This document shows, one piece after another, positions 9,529-17,805 of a stretch of DNA of 62,821 bases. Source of the stretch: Alistipes sp. (GTDB taxonomy: Bacteria > Bacteroidota > Bacteroidia > Bacteroidales > Rikenellaceae); NCBI GenBank assembly GCA_017381935.1, contig JAFOBG010000051.1:1-62821 (forward strand). Reading direction: 5' to 3'. The position numbers were made by a program, and so were the translations under genes. The notes under the pieces are model-generated. The model was not told the origin of the DNA. It saw only the letters and a program-made list of their open reading frames with translations, and searched no databases. Positions within the stretch are counted from its first letter, which is position 1. Each line of letters opens with the position of its first letter.

Positions 9529-10182
9529 ATGCCAAACTTACCAACAAATATACCTGAAAAAACAATTGAGCGTCTGAGCGAATATCGCCGAACATTGCTC
9601 AAATATCATCGTCAGGGAGTAACACACATATTCTCACATGTCCTTGCCGGTATTCATGGAATTACCGCAGTTCAGGTGCGTCGAGATTTGATGCTTATAG
9701 GTTTCTCGAGTGATACTAAAAAGGGCTATGACGTAGGAACGTTGATAGATTTTATCAACAATATCCTATATGGTGAGAATGTGATGAATATCGCCGTTAT
9801 TGGTATGGGACACCTTGGCCAGGCTATTACAAAGTATTTCAATAGCAAGCAGCTGAAACTTAAGATTACCGCAGCCTTTGATATTGCTCCGGATAAGGTC
9901 GGTTGTACTATTGATGATATTCCATGCTATGCAATGAGCGAGTTTGAGGAGGTAATGGAGAAAAATGATATTAGTATCGTAATTCTCTCCCTTCCGGCAA
10001 AAGCGGCAACAGAGCTTGTTGTGCCTATTATTAATGCCGGTATAAAGGGTGTTCTTAATTTTACCTCAGCACCTCTAAACTTTCCACAAGGAATAGTTGT
10101 AGAGAACTATGATATTACTACCATTCTTGAGAAGGTGGCATATTTTGTTAAGGCAGCCGAGGAGAGTGAAAATAATCAATAG
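9529..10182 (+). CDS. rex: Redox-sensing transcriptional repressor Rex
   Basis: 217 residues. The N-terminal winged helix (about 1-75) has the Rex pattern IPEKTIERLSEYRRTLLKY and GITAVQVRRDLMLIGF. The Rossmann domain begins VIGMGHLGQAITKYF (GxGxxGxA) and continues to the C-terminal swapped helix LEKVAYFVKAAEE. Rex binds operator DNA when NAD is high and lets go when NADH rises, controlling fermentative and respiratory genes. Placement between the LysM gene and ribF is noteworthy because RibF makes FAD, another redox cofactor. Its TAG overlaps a possible GTG start of the next gene. Confidence 0.93.
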   Translation: MPNLPTNIPEKTIERLSEYRRTLLKYHRQGVTHIFSHVLAGIHGITAVQVRRDLMLIGFSSDTKKGYDVGTLIDFINNILYGENVMNIAVIGMGHLGQAITKYFNSKQLKLKITAAFDIAPDKVGCTIDDIPCYAMSEFEEVMEKNDISIVILSLPAKAATELVVPIINAGIKGVLNFTSAPLNFPQGIVVENYDITTILEKVAYFVKAAEESENNQ

Positions 10183-10187
10183 TGTAT

Positions 10188-10916
10188 ATGCAAATAATAC
10201 GAGGTTTTGACTCTATCCCGAATATAAATAATACTGTAGCAACCGTTGGCTCTTATGATGGTGTACATGCGGGTCATCAGATACTTGTAGAACATGTAGT
10301 CAAAAGAGCGAAAGAGCGAGGTGGGGTTAGTATTGTGCTTACATTTGAGCCTCATCCAAGAATTACCTTAGGTCAAGATTTAGACCTTAAACTTTTGACA
10401 ACCCTTGATGAGAAGGTGTTGTTGCTTGAGCGTTTGGGGGTGGATTATTTGTTGGTTATACCTTTCGATAGAGATTTTAGCCGTCTATCTCACGAACAAT
10501 TTATAGAACACTATCTAATTGAGAAACTGGGCGTGGAGGAGTTGGTTGTTGGCTATAATCACCACTTTGGACATAATAAATCTGGTGATTACGGTTACTT
10601 GGCAGCCAATCATCCTCAAATGACAATCACCAGAGTTGAACAACAACTTGTAGAGACTCGCAAAGTTAGTTCTACAGTTATTCGCAGCCTTTTAGAGGTG
10701 GGAGATATTGGTGGTGCAACCCAACTGCTCGGTCATACCTATATTATAATGGGGCAGAGTGATGAGAAAGGGATAGTTGTAACCGATAAGTATAAACTTA
10801 TACCGCCTATAGGTCGTTATCCTGCTATTGTTAATGGGAAACACAGTGAGGTGGAGGTGCTGCCTGAAGGGATATGCTGCCAAATAAGTAATGCAAAAAT
10901 AGTAGTAGAGTTATGA
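10188..10916 (+). CDS. RibF-type FAD synthetase, kinase domain missing
   Basis: 242 residues. The N-terminal nucleotidyltransferase domain is intact: VATVGSYDGVHAGHQILVE (HxGH motif), LTFEPHPRITLG, VVGYNHHFGHNKSGD and the SSTVIRSLLEVGDIGGATQLLGH end. After about residue 185 the usual riboflavin-kinase domain (about 120 residues with a GxGRGxxxGFPTANL-type start) is replaced by some 55 residues that do not contain that motif. The protein could thus adenylylate FMN to FAD but probably not phosphorylate riboflavin. The start is ATG 10188; a GTG at 10182 overlapping the rex stop is possible. Its end overlaps the thioesterase start by four bases (ATGA). Confidence 0.82.
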   Translation: MQIIRGFDSIPNINNTVATVGSYDGVHAGHQILVEHVVKRAKERGGVSIVLTFEPHPRITLGQDLDLKLLTTLDEKVLLLERLGVDYLLVIPFDRDFSRLSHEQFIEHYLIEKLGVEELVVGYNHHFGHNKSGDYGYLAANHPQMTITRVEQQLVETRKVSSTVIRSLLEVGDIGGATQLLGHTYIIMGQSDEKGIVVTDKYKLIPPIGRYPAIVNGKHSEVEVLPEGICCQISNAKIVVEL

Positions 10917-11323
10917 TAACACATGATACTCAAATACGTGTTTTATACCGAGATACCGATAAAATGGGGGTGGTATATCATGCGAATTATATCGTCTTTT
11001 ACGAGGCGGCACGTAATGAGATCTTTAGAACAATAGGTTTGCCTTATACTGAGCTTGAGAAATTAAATATCGTTATGCCGATTGTGGAGGTTGAGTCTAA
11101 ATATAAGGCTCCGGCCTATTATGACGATTTGCTCACTGTGCGTGCTACAATTAAAGAACTGCCCGTTGTGCGTGCAGTTGTAGAGTATGAGGTCTTTAAT
11201 GAGGCTGGACAACTGCTTAATACGGGAAAGACAGTTCTTGGCTATGTAAATACAGAGCGTATGCGTCCTTGCAGAGCTCCTCAAACATTTATAGATGAAT
11301 TGCAACAATATTTCCAGGATTAG
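10913..11323 (+). CDS. Acyl-CoA thioesterase (YbgC/FadM-like)
   Basis: 136 residues with a hot-dog fold. The active-site stretch YRDTDKMGVVYHANYIVFYEAARNE is typical of the 4-hydroxybenzoyl-CoA/YbgC thioesterase group (catalytic Asp in DTDxMGVVYH). It hydrolyses acyl-CoA thioesters in the cytoplasm; substrate chain length is not visible. Overlaps ribF by four bases and the next gene by 29 bases, so it is in the same operon. Confidence 0.9.
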   Translation: MITHDTQIRVLYRDTDKMGVVYHANYIVFYEAARNEIFRTIGLPYTELEKLNIVMPIVEVESKYKAPAYYDDLLTVRATIKELPVVRAVVEYEVFNEAGQLLNTGKTVLGYVNTERMRPCRAPQTFIDELQQYFQD

Positions 11324-11948
11324 CATTGTAACAATTGGCTATATCCTCTGTGTATCACTCTATTTCTGTCGCTCGCTTTTTGATATTGATAGCCGTCTTT
11401 GGCTTGACGTTACAAAAGTATTGCCGGTATCATTCTTATTCGTAGCTTCTTGGCTGTCAGGTGGAAATAAGCTGTTACCTATAGCGTTGCTTTTATCCGC
11501 TATTGGCGATTTTGCGGGCGAGGAACATCATTTTATTTGGCAAATTGCCATGTTTGCAATGGCCCATATAGCTTTTATCTGCTATTTTGTTCGTAGAGCG
11601 CATATTGATAGACTCGCTAAGATATTAATACCTCTTTGGGTGGTAATATTAATCCCATTAGGAGTATATGTTTTGGTAAATATTGGCTCTTTGACTCTGA
11701 AGGTAGCCTGCTCTGTATATATGCTTCTAATTGGCTCAATGGCAGCAGCTACAATGGCAATAAAGTCGCCTTATAGATTGTGGTATATAGTGGCAGCATT
11801 AATATTTGTCTTGTCAGACTATTGCATTGCATGGAATAAGTTTGTGGAGCACTTTAGCTATTCGGGGGTAGTTATTATGTCCACCTATTTTGCTGCTCAG
11901 TTTATATTGTCATTGCTCTATCAAATCGATTCAAATCTCTCGAAGTAG
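11295..11948 (+). CDS. YhhN family membrane protein (lysoplasmalogenase)
   Basis: 217 residues with about eight hydrophobic segments and no signal peptide. Family marks of YhhN/TMEM86 are visible: LDVTKVLPVSFLF near the N-terminus, LLLSAIGDFAGEEHHFIWQIAMFAMAH in the middle and ALIFVLSDYCIAWNKF near the end, including the conserved acidic residues (GD, SD). Characterised members split the vinyl-ether bond of lysoplasmalogens; that activity here is inferred from the family. Its start overlaps the thioesterase gene and the operon ends in a strong hairpin just after it. Confidence 0.82.
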   Translation: MNCNNISRISIVTIGYILCVSLYFCRSLFDIDSRLWLDVTKVLPVSFLFVASWLSGGNKLLPIALLLSAIGDFAGEEHHFIWQIAMFAMAHIAFICYFVRRAHIDRLAKILIPLWVVILIPLGVYVLVNIGSLTLKVACSVYMLLIGSMAAATMAIKSPYRLWYIVAALIFVLSDYCIAWNKFVEHFSYSGVVIMSTYFAAQFILSLLYQIDSNLSK

Positions 11949-11961
11949 TATTAAAAATAGA

Positions 11962-11992
11962 CAAAAGGCGTATGAAAATACGCCTTTTGTTT
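11962..11992. terminator. Bidirectional terminator between operons
   Basis: CAAAAGGCGTAT, 4-nt loop, ATACGCCTTTTG: a perfect 12-bp stem with A and T runs on both sides, placed 14 bp past the lysoplasmalogenase stop and 20 bp past the stop of the convergent LRR lipoprotein gene. Confidence 0.85.
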
Positions 11993-12008
11993 GTGTTGCT
12001 TGTAATGT

Positions 12009-14681
12009 TTAGAAGTTGTACGGCTCTATCGTATCTGCATAATCCTGCCAACCATTTGCTACTTTGTAGGCATCGACTGAAGATGCAGGGACATAAATCT
12101 TACAACCTGAAGAATTGTACCCAAACATCGCTCCGTAACCTATGGGCGGTGTAGTTGCTTTACAATATACCTCTTTAAAATTGCAACCTGAGAATGCAAG
12201 ATACTCAATTTCAGTTACACTTCCTGAGATAGTAATGTTTACAAGGCTGCTACAACCTAGAAATGTCTTATGTTTAATTATCGTTACACTATTAGGAATA
12301 GTAATACTTGTAAGACTCCTGCAATTATAGAATGCTTGACCTGAAATATAATTTACACTATCGGGAATAGCAATATTTGTAATACTATTACAGTCCTCGA
12401 ATGCATAACCGCCAATTGAAGTTACTTTATTAGGGATATTAACACTTGCAAGACTATTACAACCTTGAAATAAGCAACCTTCAATTCTCGTTACACCATC
12501 AGGGATAGTAATACCTGTAAGACTGCTGCAACCTCTGAATGCGCCATCTCCAATTACAATTACGCTATTTGGAATAGTAACAGATGTAAGGCTGCTGCAA
12601 CCACTGAATGCAGACTGTCCAATTTTAGTTACGCTATTAGGAATAGTAACAGATGTAAGGCTACTGCAATCTCTGAATGCATAGTCTCCAATTGTCGTTA
12701 CGCTATCTGGAATAGTAACAGATTTAAGGTTGCTGCAATTGTAGAATGCCCAATGTCCAATTGTAGTTACGCTATCCGGAATAGTAACAGATGCAAGGTT
12801 GCTGCAACGGCTGAATGCCTCCTTCCCAATTGTCGTTACGCTATTCGGAATAGTAACAGATGTAAGGCTACTGCATTTGTAGAATGCAGAATTCCCAATT
12901 GTCGTTACGCTATCCGGAATAGTAACAGATGTAAGGCTGCTGCAACCACTGAATGCAGATTCTCCAATTGTCGTTACGCTATCCGGAATAGTAACAGATG
13001 TAAGGCTACGGCAATAACTGAATGCAGAACTTTTAATTTCCGTTACGCTATCCGGAATAGTAACAGATGTAAGGCGGCAACCGCTGAATGCACTCTCTCC
13101 GATATGAGATACAGCTCTGTCAAATGTAATCACGCCACGACCGTCTGCATAATCATTTGCGATAATTACTGCACCAAAGACATTAGGGTTTGCCGGCTGA
13201 ACAACCTTACCATCTCTCGATGTGTAGAAAATCTGGTTGTCGGCAGGAACATCTACATCAGGATCAACAGCGCCGACTGCGCTAAACTGAACAATAGAGT
13301 ACTCAACCGACAACGCACCATCGAGCGACTGAACCTTTACCTTTGCACTACGTGAAGAGCCTGAATTTGGAGAGACATTAAGCGTAATGGTTTGACGGGT
13401 GAGTGCTCGGGTTTGAACAAGCGAAATCCAATCCTGTGCCTCCTCCGGAATAACAGCCTCACACTCGACATTTGTTAAGAATGATAGGCTAACAGCGCCT
13501 CCATCCTTCGATACATTCTTTGTTGCACCATTATATATATACAGTTGCGCCACATCACGATCCTCCTCAATAACTGTTATGGCAATACTCTTCATAACAA
13601 CCTTTTCGCCATCAGAAACAAGTACCACAACACGACTTGCAGCATCGAAATCACTGCTTGTACGAATCAAAATATAGCCCTCTTTGTATGTCTTATCGTT
13701 GCTAATAACCTCAGCACGCAAATCGTTGGAAGGCATAGCCTCAATAACAACACTATCGCATGAACTGTTAACATAGTATGGAACCTTTATTTCGCTATTG
13801 GTGCGAACTTCTTTAAGAGCAGATGTATCAAAGATAATATCCAACTCAAGACGACGAGGAACTGTAAATACAGTGCCATCAGCAAGAGTCAAATAGAGGA
13901 AACGCTCATCTTGCTCAACCTTTTGGAAGAATGAATAGCCATCCTGGCCATCAGCACCGTCTTTACCGTCTGCGCCATTAGCTCCATCCTGGCCGTCCTT
14001 ACCGTCAGCACCGTCTTGACCATTCTCGCCCGTTGCTTTGCCAAGTTGTGTCCAAGATTGGCCATTGTCGTAAGAGATATACCAATATCCATCCTCTATC
14101 TTGAGCTGAGGAGTAATGCCATCCTTACCATCATTTCCATCAGCGCCATCGGCTCCGTCTTTACCGTCAGTTCCGTTAGCACCATTGTCTCCATCTTTAC
14201 CGTCAGTGCCTTGAGCCTTGATTTTGTTTCCAGACTCGTCGAGTAGCCATTGGCCATCAAGAGTCCAATAGTAGATGTTATCACTATCCTTCTTAACGCC
14301 TATTTGAGGAGTATATCCATCCTTGCCGTCGGCTCCATTCAGGCCATCTTTACCGTCAGTACCATTAACTCCGTCCTTACCATCAGCACCATTAGCACCA
14401 TCCTTGCCGTCTTTACCATGGTAAATGGTAATAGTACCACTCTTGGAGAAGGTGATTACATAGCCAACCTCTACACCATTTTGATTGATAGGAACAACGC
14501 TGGTAACATAGTCGTTGTTCTGCAGTGCTGTAACAATAGCTTGTAGAGATGAAATGTTGGTATTCATCTGCTGGCATAGTTGTTCGAGCTTGGTAAGTCT
14601 CTCGTTGTACTTGTTAAACTCGTCCCAAACAGCCGTGTCGTCATACTCTGTAGCGCAACTTGCAACCAATAGAGTTGACAT
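12009..14681 (-). CDS. BspA-like leucine-rich-repeat surface lipoprotein
   Basis: At least 890 residues. Order: lipoprotein signal ending VASC; coiled DUF4988-like region (about 10-85, WDEFNKYNERLTKLEQLCQQM); collagen-like GxDGKDG repeats (about 85-255) interrupted by two copies of a small YTPQIGVKKDSDNIYYWTLD/ITPQLKIEDGYWYISYD module; Ig/BACON-type domain (about 385-465, ending VEYSIVQF); then 14 BspA-type 23-residue repeats (LTSVTIPDSVTTIGxxAFxxC, about 530-850). Probably displayed on the outer membrane for adhesion. The annotated ATG gives a signal peptide lacking its positive start; the in-frame upstream codons encode KKLFLIL but begin with ATA (14703-14705), so the true start is uncertain. 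A -7 box lies at 14747-14754. Confidence 0.85.
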   Translation of the reverse strand: MSTLLVASCATEYDDTAVWDEFNKYNERLTKLEQLCQQMNTNISSLQAIVTALQNNDYVTSVVPINQNGVEVGYVITFSKSGTITIYHGKDGKDGANGADGKDGVNGTDGKDGLNGADGKDGYTPQIGVKKDSDNIYYWTLDGQWLLDESGNKIKAQGTDGKDGDNGANGTDGKDGADGADGNDGKDGITPQLKIEDGYWYISYDNGQSWTQLGKATGENGQDGADGKDGQDGANGADGKDGADGQDGYSFFQKVEQDERFLYLTLADGTVFTVPRRLELDIIFDTSALKEVRTNSEIKVPYYVNSSCDSVVIEAMPSNDLRAEVISNDKTYKEGYILIRTSSDFDAASRVVVLVSDGEKVVMKSIAITVIEEDRDVAQLYIYNGATKNVSKDGGAVSLSFLTNVECEAVIPEEAQDWISLVQTRALTRQTITLNVSPNSGSSRSAKVKVQSLDGALSVEYSIVQFSAVGAVDPDVDVPADNQIFYTSRDGKVVQPANPNVFGAVIIANDYADGRGVITFDRAVSHIGESAFSGCRLTSVTIPDSVTEIKSSAFSYCRSLTSVTIPDSVTTIGESAFSGCSSLTSVTIPDSVTTIGNSAFYKCSSLTSVTIPNSVTTIGKEAFSRCSNLASVTIPDSVTTIGHWAFYNCSNLKSVTIPDSVTTIGDYAFRDCSSLTSVTIPNSVTKIGQSAFSGCSSLTSVTIPNSVIVIGDGAFRGCSSLTGITIPDGVTRIEGCLFQGCNSLASVNIPNKVTSIGGYAFEDCNSITNIAIPDSVNYISGQAFYNCRSLTSITIPNSVTIIKHKTFLGCSSLVNITISGSVTEIEYLAFSGCNFKEVYCKATTPPIGYGAMFGYNSSGCKIYVPASSVDAYKVANGWQDYADTIEPYNF
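12185..13130 (-). repeat. Fourteen 69-bp LRR-coding repeats
   Basis: Near-identical 69-bp units encode the BspA repeats; central units differ from each other at only a few bases (for example repeated blocks reading GGAATAGTAACAGATGTAAG on the plus strand), so the array could expand or contract by recombination. Confidence 0.85.
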
Positions 14682-14746
14682 TAGAATTAGAAATAATTTT
14701 TTTATATTTATATAGTTTAGTATTTGCAGGAAAATAATTTGACAAA

Positions 14747-14754
14747 CAAAGTTA
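14747..14754 (-). promoter_or_regulatory. -7 box for the LRR lipoprotein gene
   Basis: TAACTTTG on the minus strand matches TAnnTTTG. No TTTG at 19-21 bp upstream was found, so only half the consensus is present. Confidence 0.4.
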
Positions 14755-14787
14755 GAAAAAATTTACAAAGATTGCTATATTTATAGA

Positions 14788-14821
14788 AAAATCCGCTGTA
14801 GATGTGTTCTACAACGGATTT
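14788..14821 (-). terminator. Terminator of the SIMPL gene
   Basis: Stem AAATCCG-TGTAGA paired with TCTACA-CGGATTT, one mismatch, followed on the minus strand by TTTTTCTAT; lies 31 bp past the SIMPL stop. Confidence 0.75.
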
Positions 14822-14851
14822 GTGTTCAAGTATTTTTTGACGATACCAATA

Positions 14852-15535
14852 TTATTCATTTAAGCGAAATTTGGCATTGACAGAGTAACTGAGTTTTATC
14901 TTCTTAAATTCTATTGGTTCCTCTTCCGGTAAAGCCTCATTGCTACTTTTAGCCATAGCTCGCATTACAATCCCATCATTATAATAGGTTGGAGTAACTC
15001 CACGGTTACCATCATATATATAGATACAAGCACCCACACTTTGGCCAATAGCTGTGGCAAGTTCTGTGGCTATTGTTTTGGCATTCACCATTGCATCTTT
15101 ACGCACTTGACTTGTCAGCTTTTCAATATCGCTATGTGATATACGCTCAATTCTTACAGCTGATATGTTTATTTCAGAGAGCGCATCATATACCTTGATA
15201 ACCATCTCCGAGGATGATAGCTGTAGTTGGTATTTTGCAACGGCAAGAGAATTGTTGCGTTTGAAATAGCTACTTGACATATTTGCCATAGTAAGTTGCT
15301 TTTCTGTATTGATACCCAACGATTTAAGAGTGCTAATCAACTGTTTGCGTTGTAATTCTATGGCTTGACGCCCTTTTGAATCGCTTTCATCTAAGGTTAT
15401 AGATAGAAAAAACTCATTAGGAGTAATCTCCAACTCGGCATTCCCTGTAACTTGAATATAATTCTCTGCCTCTTGCGCAAAAGTCGGTGAGGCAACCATT
15501 ATTGCAATAATGGCAATAAGTAACTTTTTCATCAT
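14852..15535 (-). CDS. SIMPL domain (DUF541) periplasmic protein
   Basis: 227 residues from the chosen start. Signal peptide MMKKLLIAIIAIMVASPTFAQ is followed by one SIMPL domain (YIQVTGNAELEITPNEFFLSITLDE through the C-terminal SYSVNAKFRL). SIMPL proteins are exported or membrane proteins of uncertain role, some linked to stress protection. An earlier ATG (15565) would put ten hydrophilic residues before the signal peptide and was rejected. Monocistronic: the rlmD terminator lies upstream and its own terminator downstream. Confidence 0.82.
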   Translation of the reverse strand: MMKKLLIAIIAIMVASPTFAQEAENYIQVTGNAELEITPNEFFLSITLDESDSKGRQAIELQRKQLISTLKSLGINTEKQLTMANMSSSYFKRNNSLAVAKYQLQLSSSEMVIKVYDALSEINISAVRIERISHSDIEKLTSQVRKDAMVNAKTIATELATAIGQSVGACIYIYDGNRGVTPTYYNDGIVMRAMAKSSNEALPEEEPIEFKKIKLSYSVNAKFRLNE

Positions 15536-15583
15536 TTTATCTGTTTGTTGTTTAAATAACGACAAACCCTCTGCAAATATTGT

Positions 15584-15607
15584 GAAAAAGGGGAGTCTCC
15601 TCCCCTT
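15584..15607 (-). terminator. Terminator of the RNA methyltransferase gene
   Basis: AAGGGGAG, 4-nt loop, CTCCCCTT, followed on the minus strand by TTTTT; lies about 30 bp past the stop codon. Confidence 0.7.
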
Positions 15608-15638
15608 GTATGAATTTATTACTATGATTTATTTGGTT

Positions 15639-17051
15639 TTACTCAATTTTTTCAAGCTTGACCACATTTTCTACATGGTGTGTGTGGGGGAACATATCAA
15701 CAGGTTGCACGCTGGCAACTTTATACATGCTACTCATAAGAGCAAGGTCGCGTGCTTGTGTTGCGGGGTTACAGCTTACATAGACAATGCGTTTAGGCGC
15801 TGCATTTAGAATAACTTCTATTACCGGCTCGTCAACACCTGCACGTGGTGGATCAAGGATAATTACGTCCGGACGGCCATTACGAGCAATAAAATCATTA
15901 TCAAGCACCTTTTTCATATCGCCAGCGTAGAAAACGGTGTTGTCAATGCCGTTGATTGCTGAGTTGACCTTTGCATCCTCAATAGCCTCCGGAACATACT
16001 CAATACCCACAACTTTCTTACACTGTCGTGCACAGAAATTGGCAATAGTGCCTGTGCCGGTATAAAGGTCATAAAGCGTATCTTCTGGCTCAAGAGCTGC
16101 AGCCTCTCGCGTTACCTTATATAGCTCGTACGCCTGCTCGGAATTAGTCTGATAGAAGGACTTTGGGCCTACCTTGAACTTTAAGCCCTCCATACTCTCA
16201 AAGATATGGTCCTTACCTGCATAACAAATAGGGGTTTGGTCTGTAAGAGAGTCGTTCCACTTTTCGTTTACAAAGTAGATAAGCGATGTAATCTCAGGGA
16301 AATGCTCTTTTACTGCGTCAAGTAGGGCAGTGATACGTTTTTGGTCATTCTCGTTAAATATAACACTGAGCATAATCTCTCCTGTAGATGCAGTACGGAT
16401 AATTATGCCACGCATGAGTCCTTGATGCTCACGTGCATTGTGGAAAGAGTACCCATTCTCTATGCAATACGCCTTTATGAAATCTCGGATAGCATTAGAT
16501 GGCTCAGCTTGAAGGTGGCATTTGTTTATATCAAGCACCTTGTCAAACATATTTGGCACATGAAAGCCGAGCGCTGGAGCTGCTGCAATATCTCCACCGG
16601 CAGCAATCTCTTCGTATGTGAGCCAACGACGATCTGCAAAGGTAAACTCAAGCTTATTGCGGTAGTATAGTTGTTTCTGAGAACCTAAACATGGCTTAAC
16701 CTCTGGAATTTCAAGTTTGCCTATGCGTACCAGCTGATCGTGCACTTGTGCAGTCTTAAATTTAAGTTGCTCGAAGTAGGGTAAATTCTGCCACTTACAA
16801 CCACCACAAACGCCAAAATGCTCGCATGTAGGTTCGCAACGCATCTCAGAACGCTTTACAAAGTTTACAACCGTACCCTCCATAAAACGACGCTTTTTTG
16901 CCTTTATCTGTACATCAACAATATCTCCAGGAACAGTCATAGGCACAAATACAACCATGCCGTCATAATGTCCCATAGCTTTACCTTCTGCTGCAAGGGT
17001 TGTTATCTCAAGTCCCTCAATAAATGGTAATTGATCTCTCTTTCTTGCCAT
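15639..17051 (-). CDS. rlmD: 23S rRNA (uracil-5-)-methyltransferase
   Basis: 470 residues from the chosen start. N-terminal TRAM domain (about 5-65), a four-cysteine iron-sulfur site (CEPTCEHFGVCGGC, about 72-85), SAM-binding Rossmann fold (LYDLYTGTGTIANFCA) and catalytic motifs DPPRAGVD and YVSCNPATQARDL, with the nucleophile Cys in SCNP. This is the RumA/RlmD/TrmA family, methylating uridine C5 in 23S rRNA; which position is not decidable here. An upstream in-frame ATG at 17069 overlaps the promoter's -7 box (17069-17076), so the start at 17051 (MARKRDQLP) is favoured. Confidence 0.88.
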   Translation of the reverse strand: MARKRDQLPFIEGLEITTLAAEGKAMGHYDGMVVFVPMTVPGDIVDVQIKAKKRRFMEGTVVNFVKRSEMRCEPTCEHFGVCGGCKWQNLPYFEQLKFKTAQVHDQLVRIGKLEIPEVKPCLGSQKQLYYRNKLEFTFADRRWLTYEEIAAGGDIAAAPALGFHVPNMFDKVLDINKCHLQAEPSNAIRDFIKAYCIENGYSFHNAREHQGLMRGIIIRTASTGEIMLSVIFNENDQKRITALLDAVKEHFPEITSLIYFVNEKWNDSLTDQTPICYAGKDHIFESMEGLKFKVGPKSFYQTNSEQAYELYKVTREAAALEPEDTLYDLYTGTGTIANFCARQCKKVVGIEYVPEAIEDAKVNSAINGIDNTVFYAGDMKKVLDNDFIARNGRPDVIILDPPRAGVDEPVIEVILNAAPKRIVYVSCNPATQARDLALMSSMYKVASVQPVDMFPHTHHVENVVKLEKIE

Positions 17052-17068
17052 ATCTTTTCTATTTGCCA

Positions 17069-17076
17069 CAAAGGTA
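17069..17076 (-). promoter_or_regulatory. -7 box for rlmD
   Basis: TACCTTTG on the minus strand, about 18 bp upstream of the chosen ATG. The -33 position reads TTTAG rather than TTTG, a weak match. Confidence 0.5.
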
Positions 17077-17123
17077 ATAAAATTTTCGGGATATCGCTAA
17101 ACTCCCTGCATTCTCTGTGTCTA

Positions 17124-17560
17124 GAATGTTGCGCAGCAACATCACCGAGGGAGCACCGAATGTCGTGCTTGCACGGTACGGCTATACTCCCGAGGTAACC
17201 CCACTCAAAGTCTCCAACGAGTTCGCATTTTGTTTGTGGCTGATATGCTCTGCATATCGTATAAAAGAGTATTTCGAGGATGCTTGCATACAATTGAATA
17301 TACTCTTTTATTGATAGCAACACAGTTGCTCCACCTCTTTTCGGGGCTCGAATGTTGCGCAGCAACATCACCGAGGGAGCACCGAATGTCGTGCTTGCAC
17401 GGTACGGCTATGCTCCCGAGGTAACCCCACTCAAAGTCTCCAACGAGTTCGCATTTTGTTTGTGGCTGATATGCTCTGCATATCGTATAAAAGAGTATTT
17501 CGAGGATGCTTGCATACAATCGCATATACTCTTTTATTGATAGCAACGTAGTTGCTCCAC
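17124..17560. repeat. 226-bp tandem duplication with internal hairpins
   Basis: Copy 1 (17124-17349) and copy 2 (17350-17560, missing the last 16 bp) differ at only a handful of positions. Each copy contains GTTGCGCAGCAAC, a perfect 12-bp inverted repeat ATAAAAGAGTAT/ATACTCTTTTAT (17261-17272 with 17300-17311 in copy 1) and an AGCAAC/GTTGCT hairpin. Open frames run through the copies but have stop-free length only because of the repeat and no recognisable protein. I read it as a dispersed structured intergenic repeat rather than genes. Confidence 0.8.
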
Positions 17561-17599
17561 AAACAAAAAAAAGACGACCGCATTTCTGCAGTCGTCTAG

Positions 17600-17672
17600 T
17601 GAACTCGCTGGGGCTCGAACCCAGGACCCCAACATTAAAAGTGTTGTGCTCTACCTGCTGAGCTACGAATTC
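17600..17672 (-). tRNA. tRNA-Lys (anticodon TTT)
   Basis: A full cloverleaf is readable: acceptor GAATTCG with CGAGTTC, D-arm GCTC...GAGC, anticodon stem CAACA/TGTTG with loop CTTTTAA (anticodon TTT), T-arm CTGGG-TTCGAGC-CCCAG, discriminator A. The CCA end is not encoded. A consensus promoter precedes it. Confidence 0.95.
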
Positions 17673-17698
17673 ATCGCACCAAATCTTTTTTGGTGGTG

Positions 17699-17729
17699 CA
17701 AAGGTATAACAATTTTCTTAATTGCCAAA
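17699..17729 (-). promoter_or_regulatory. Promoter of tRNA-Lys
   Basis: Minus-strand TTTG (17726-17729), 19-bp spacer, TACCTTTG (17699-17706), about 27 bp upstream of the tRNA. Confidence 0.75.
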
Positions 17730-17768
17730 ATAAATTGTAATTTTTTTGAGGCAGCGCTCTACGGAGAG

Positions 17769-17800
17769 TTTGTTAGTTTGCAAAACTTTGTTTAAATTTG
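17769..17800 (+). promoter_or_regulatory. Promoter of the 6S-like RNA
   Basis: TTTG (17769-17772), 20-bp spacer, TAAATTTG (17793-17800): a full consensus match pointing into a region with no convincing protein gene. Predicted start of transcription near 17806. Confidence 0.7.
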
Positions 17801-17805
17801 TGATG

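Noticed and set aside
12753-13355. A 200-codon plus-strand open frame rich in YAIRNSNRCK repeats
   Set aside because: It is the antisense of the LRR repeat array; periodicity keeps it open, but the minus strand is the coding one.
17003-17546. Overlapping minus- and plus-strand open frames of 62-122 codons
   Set aside because: They exist in duplicate only because the 226-bp unit is duplicated, they read through hairpin arms, and no protein family is recognisable.
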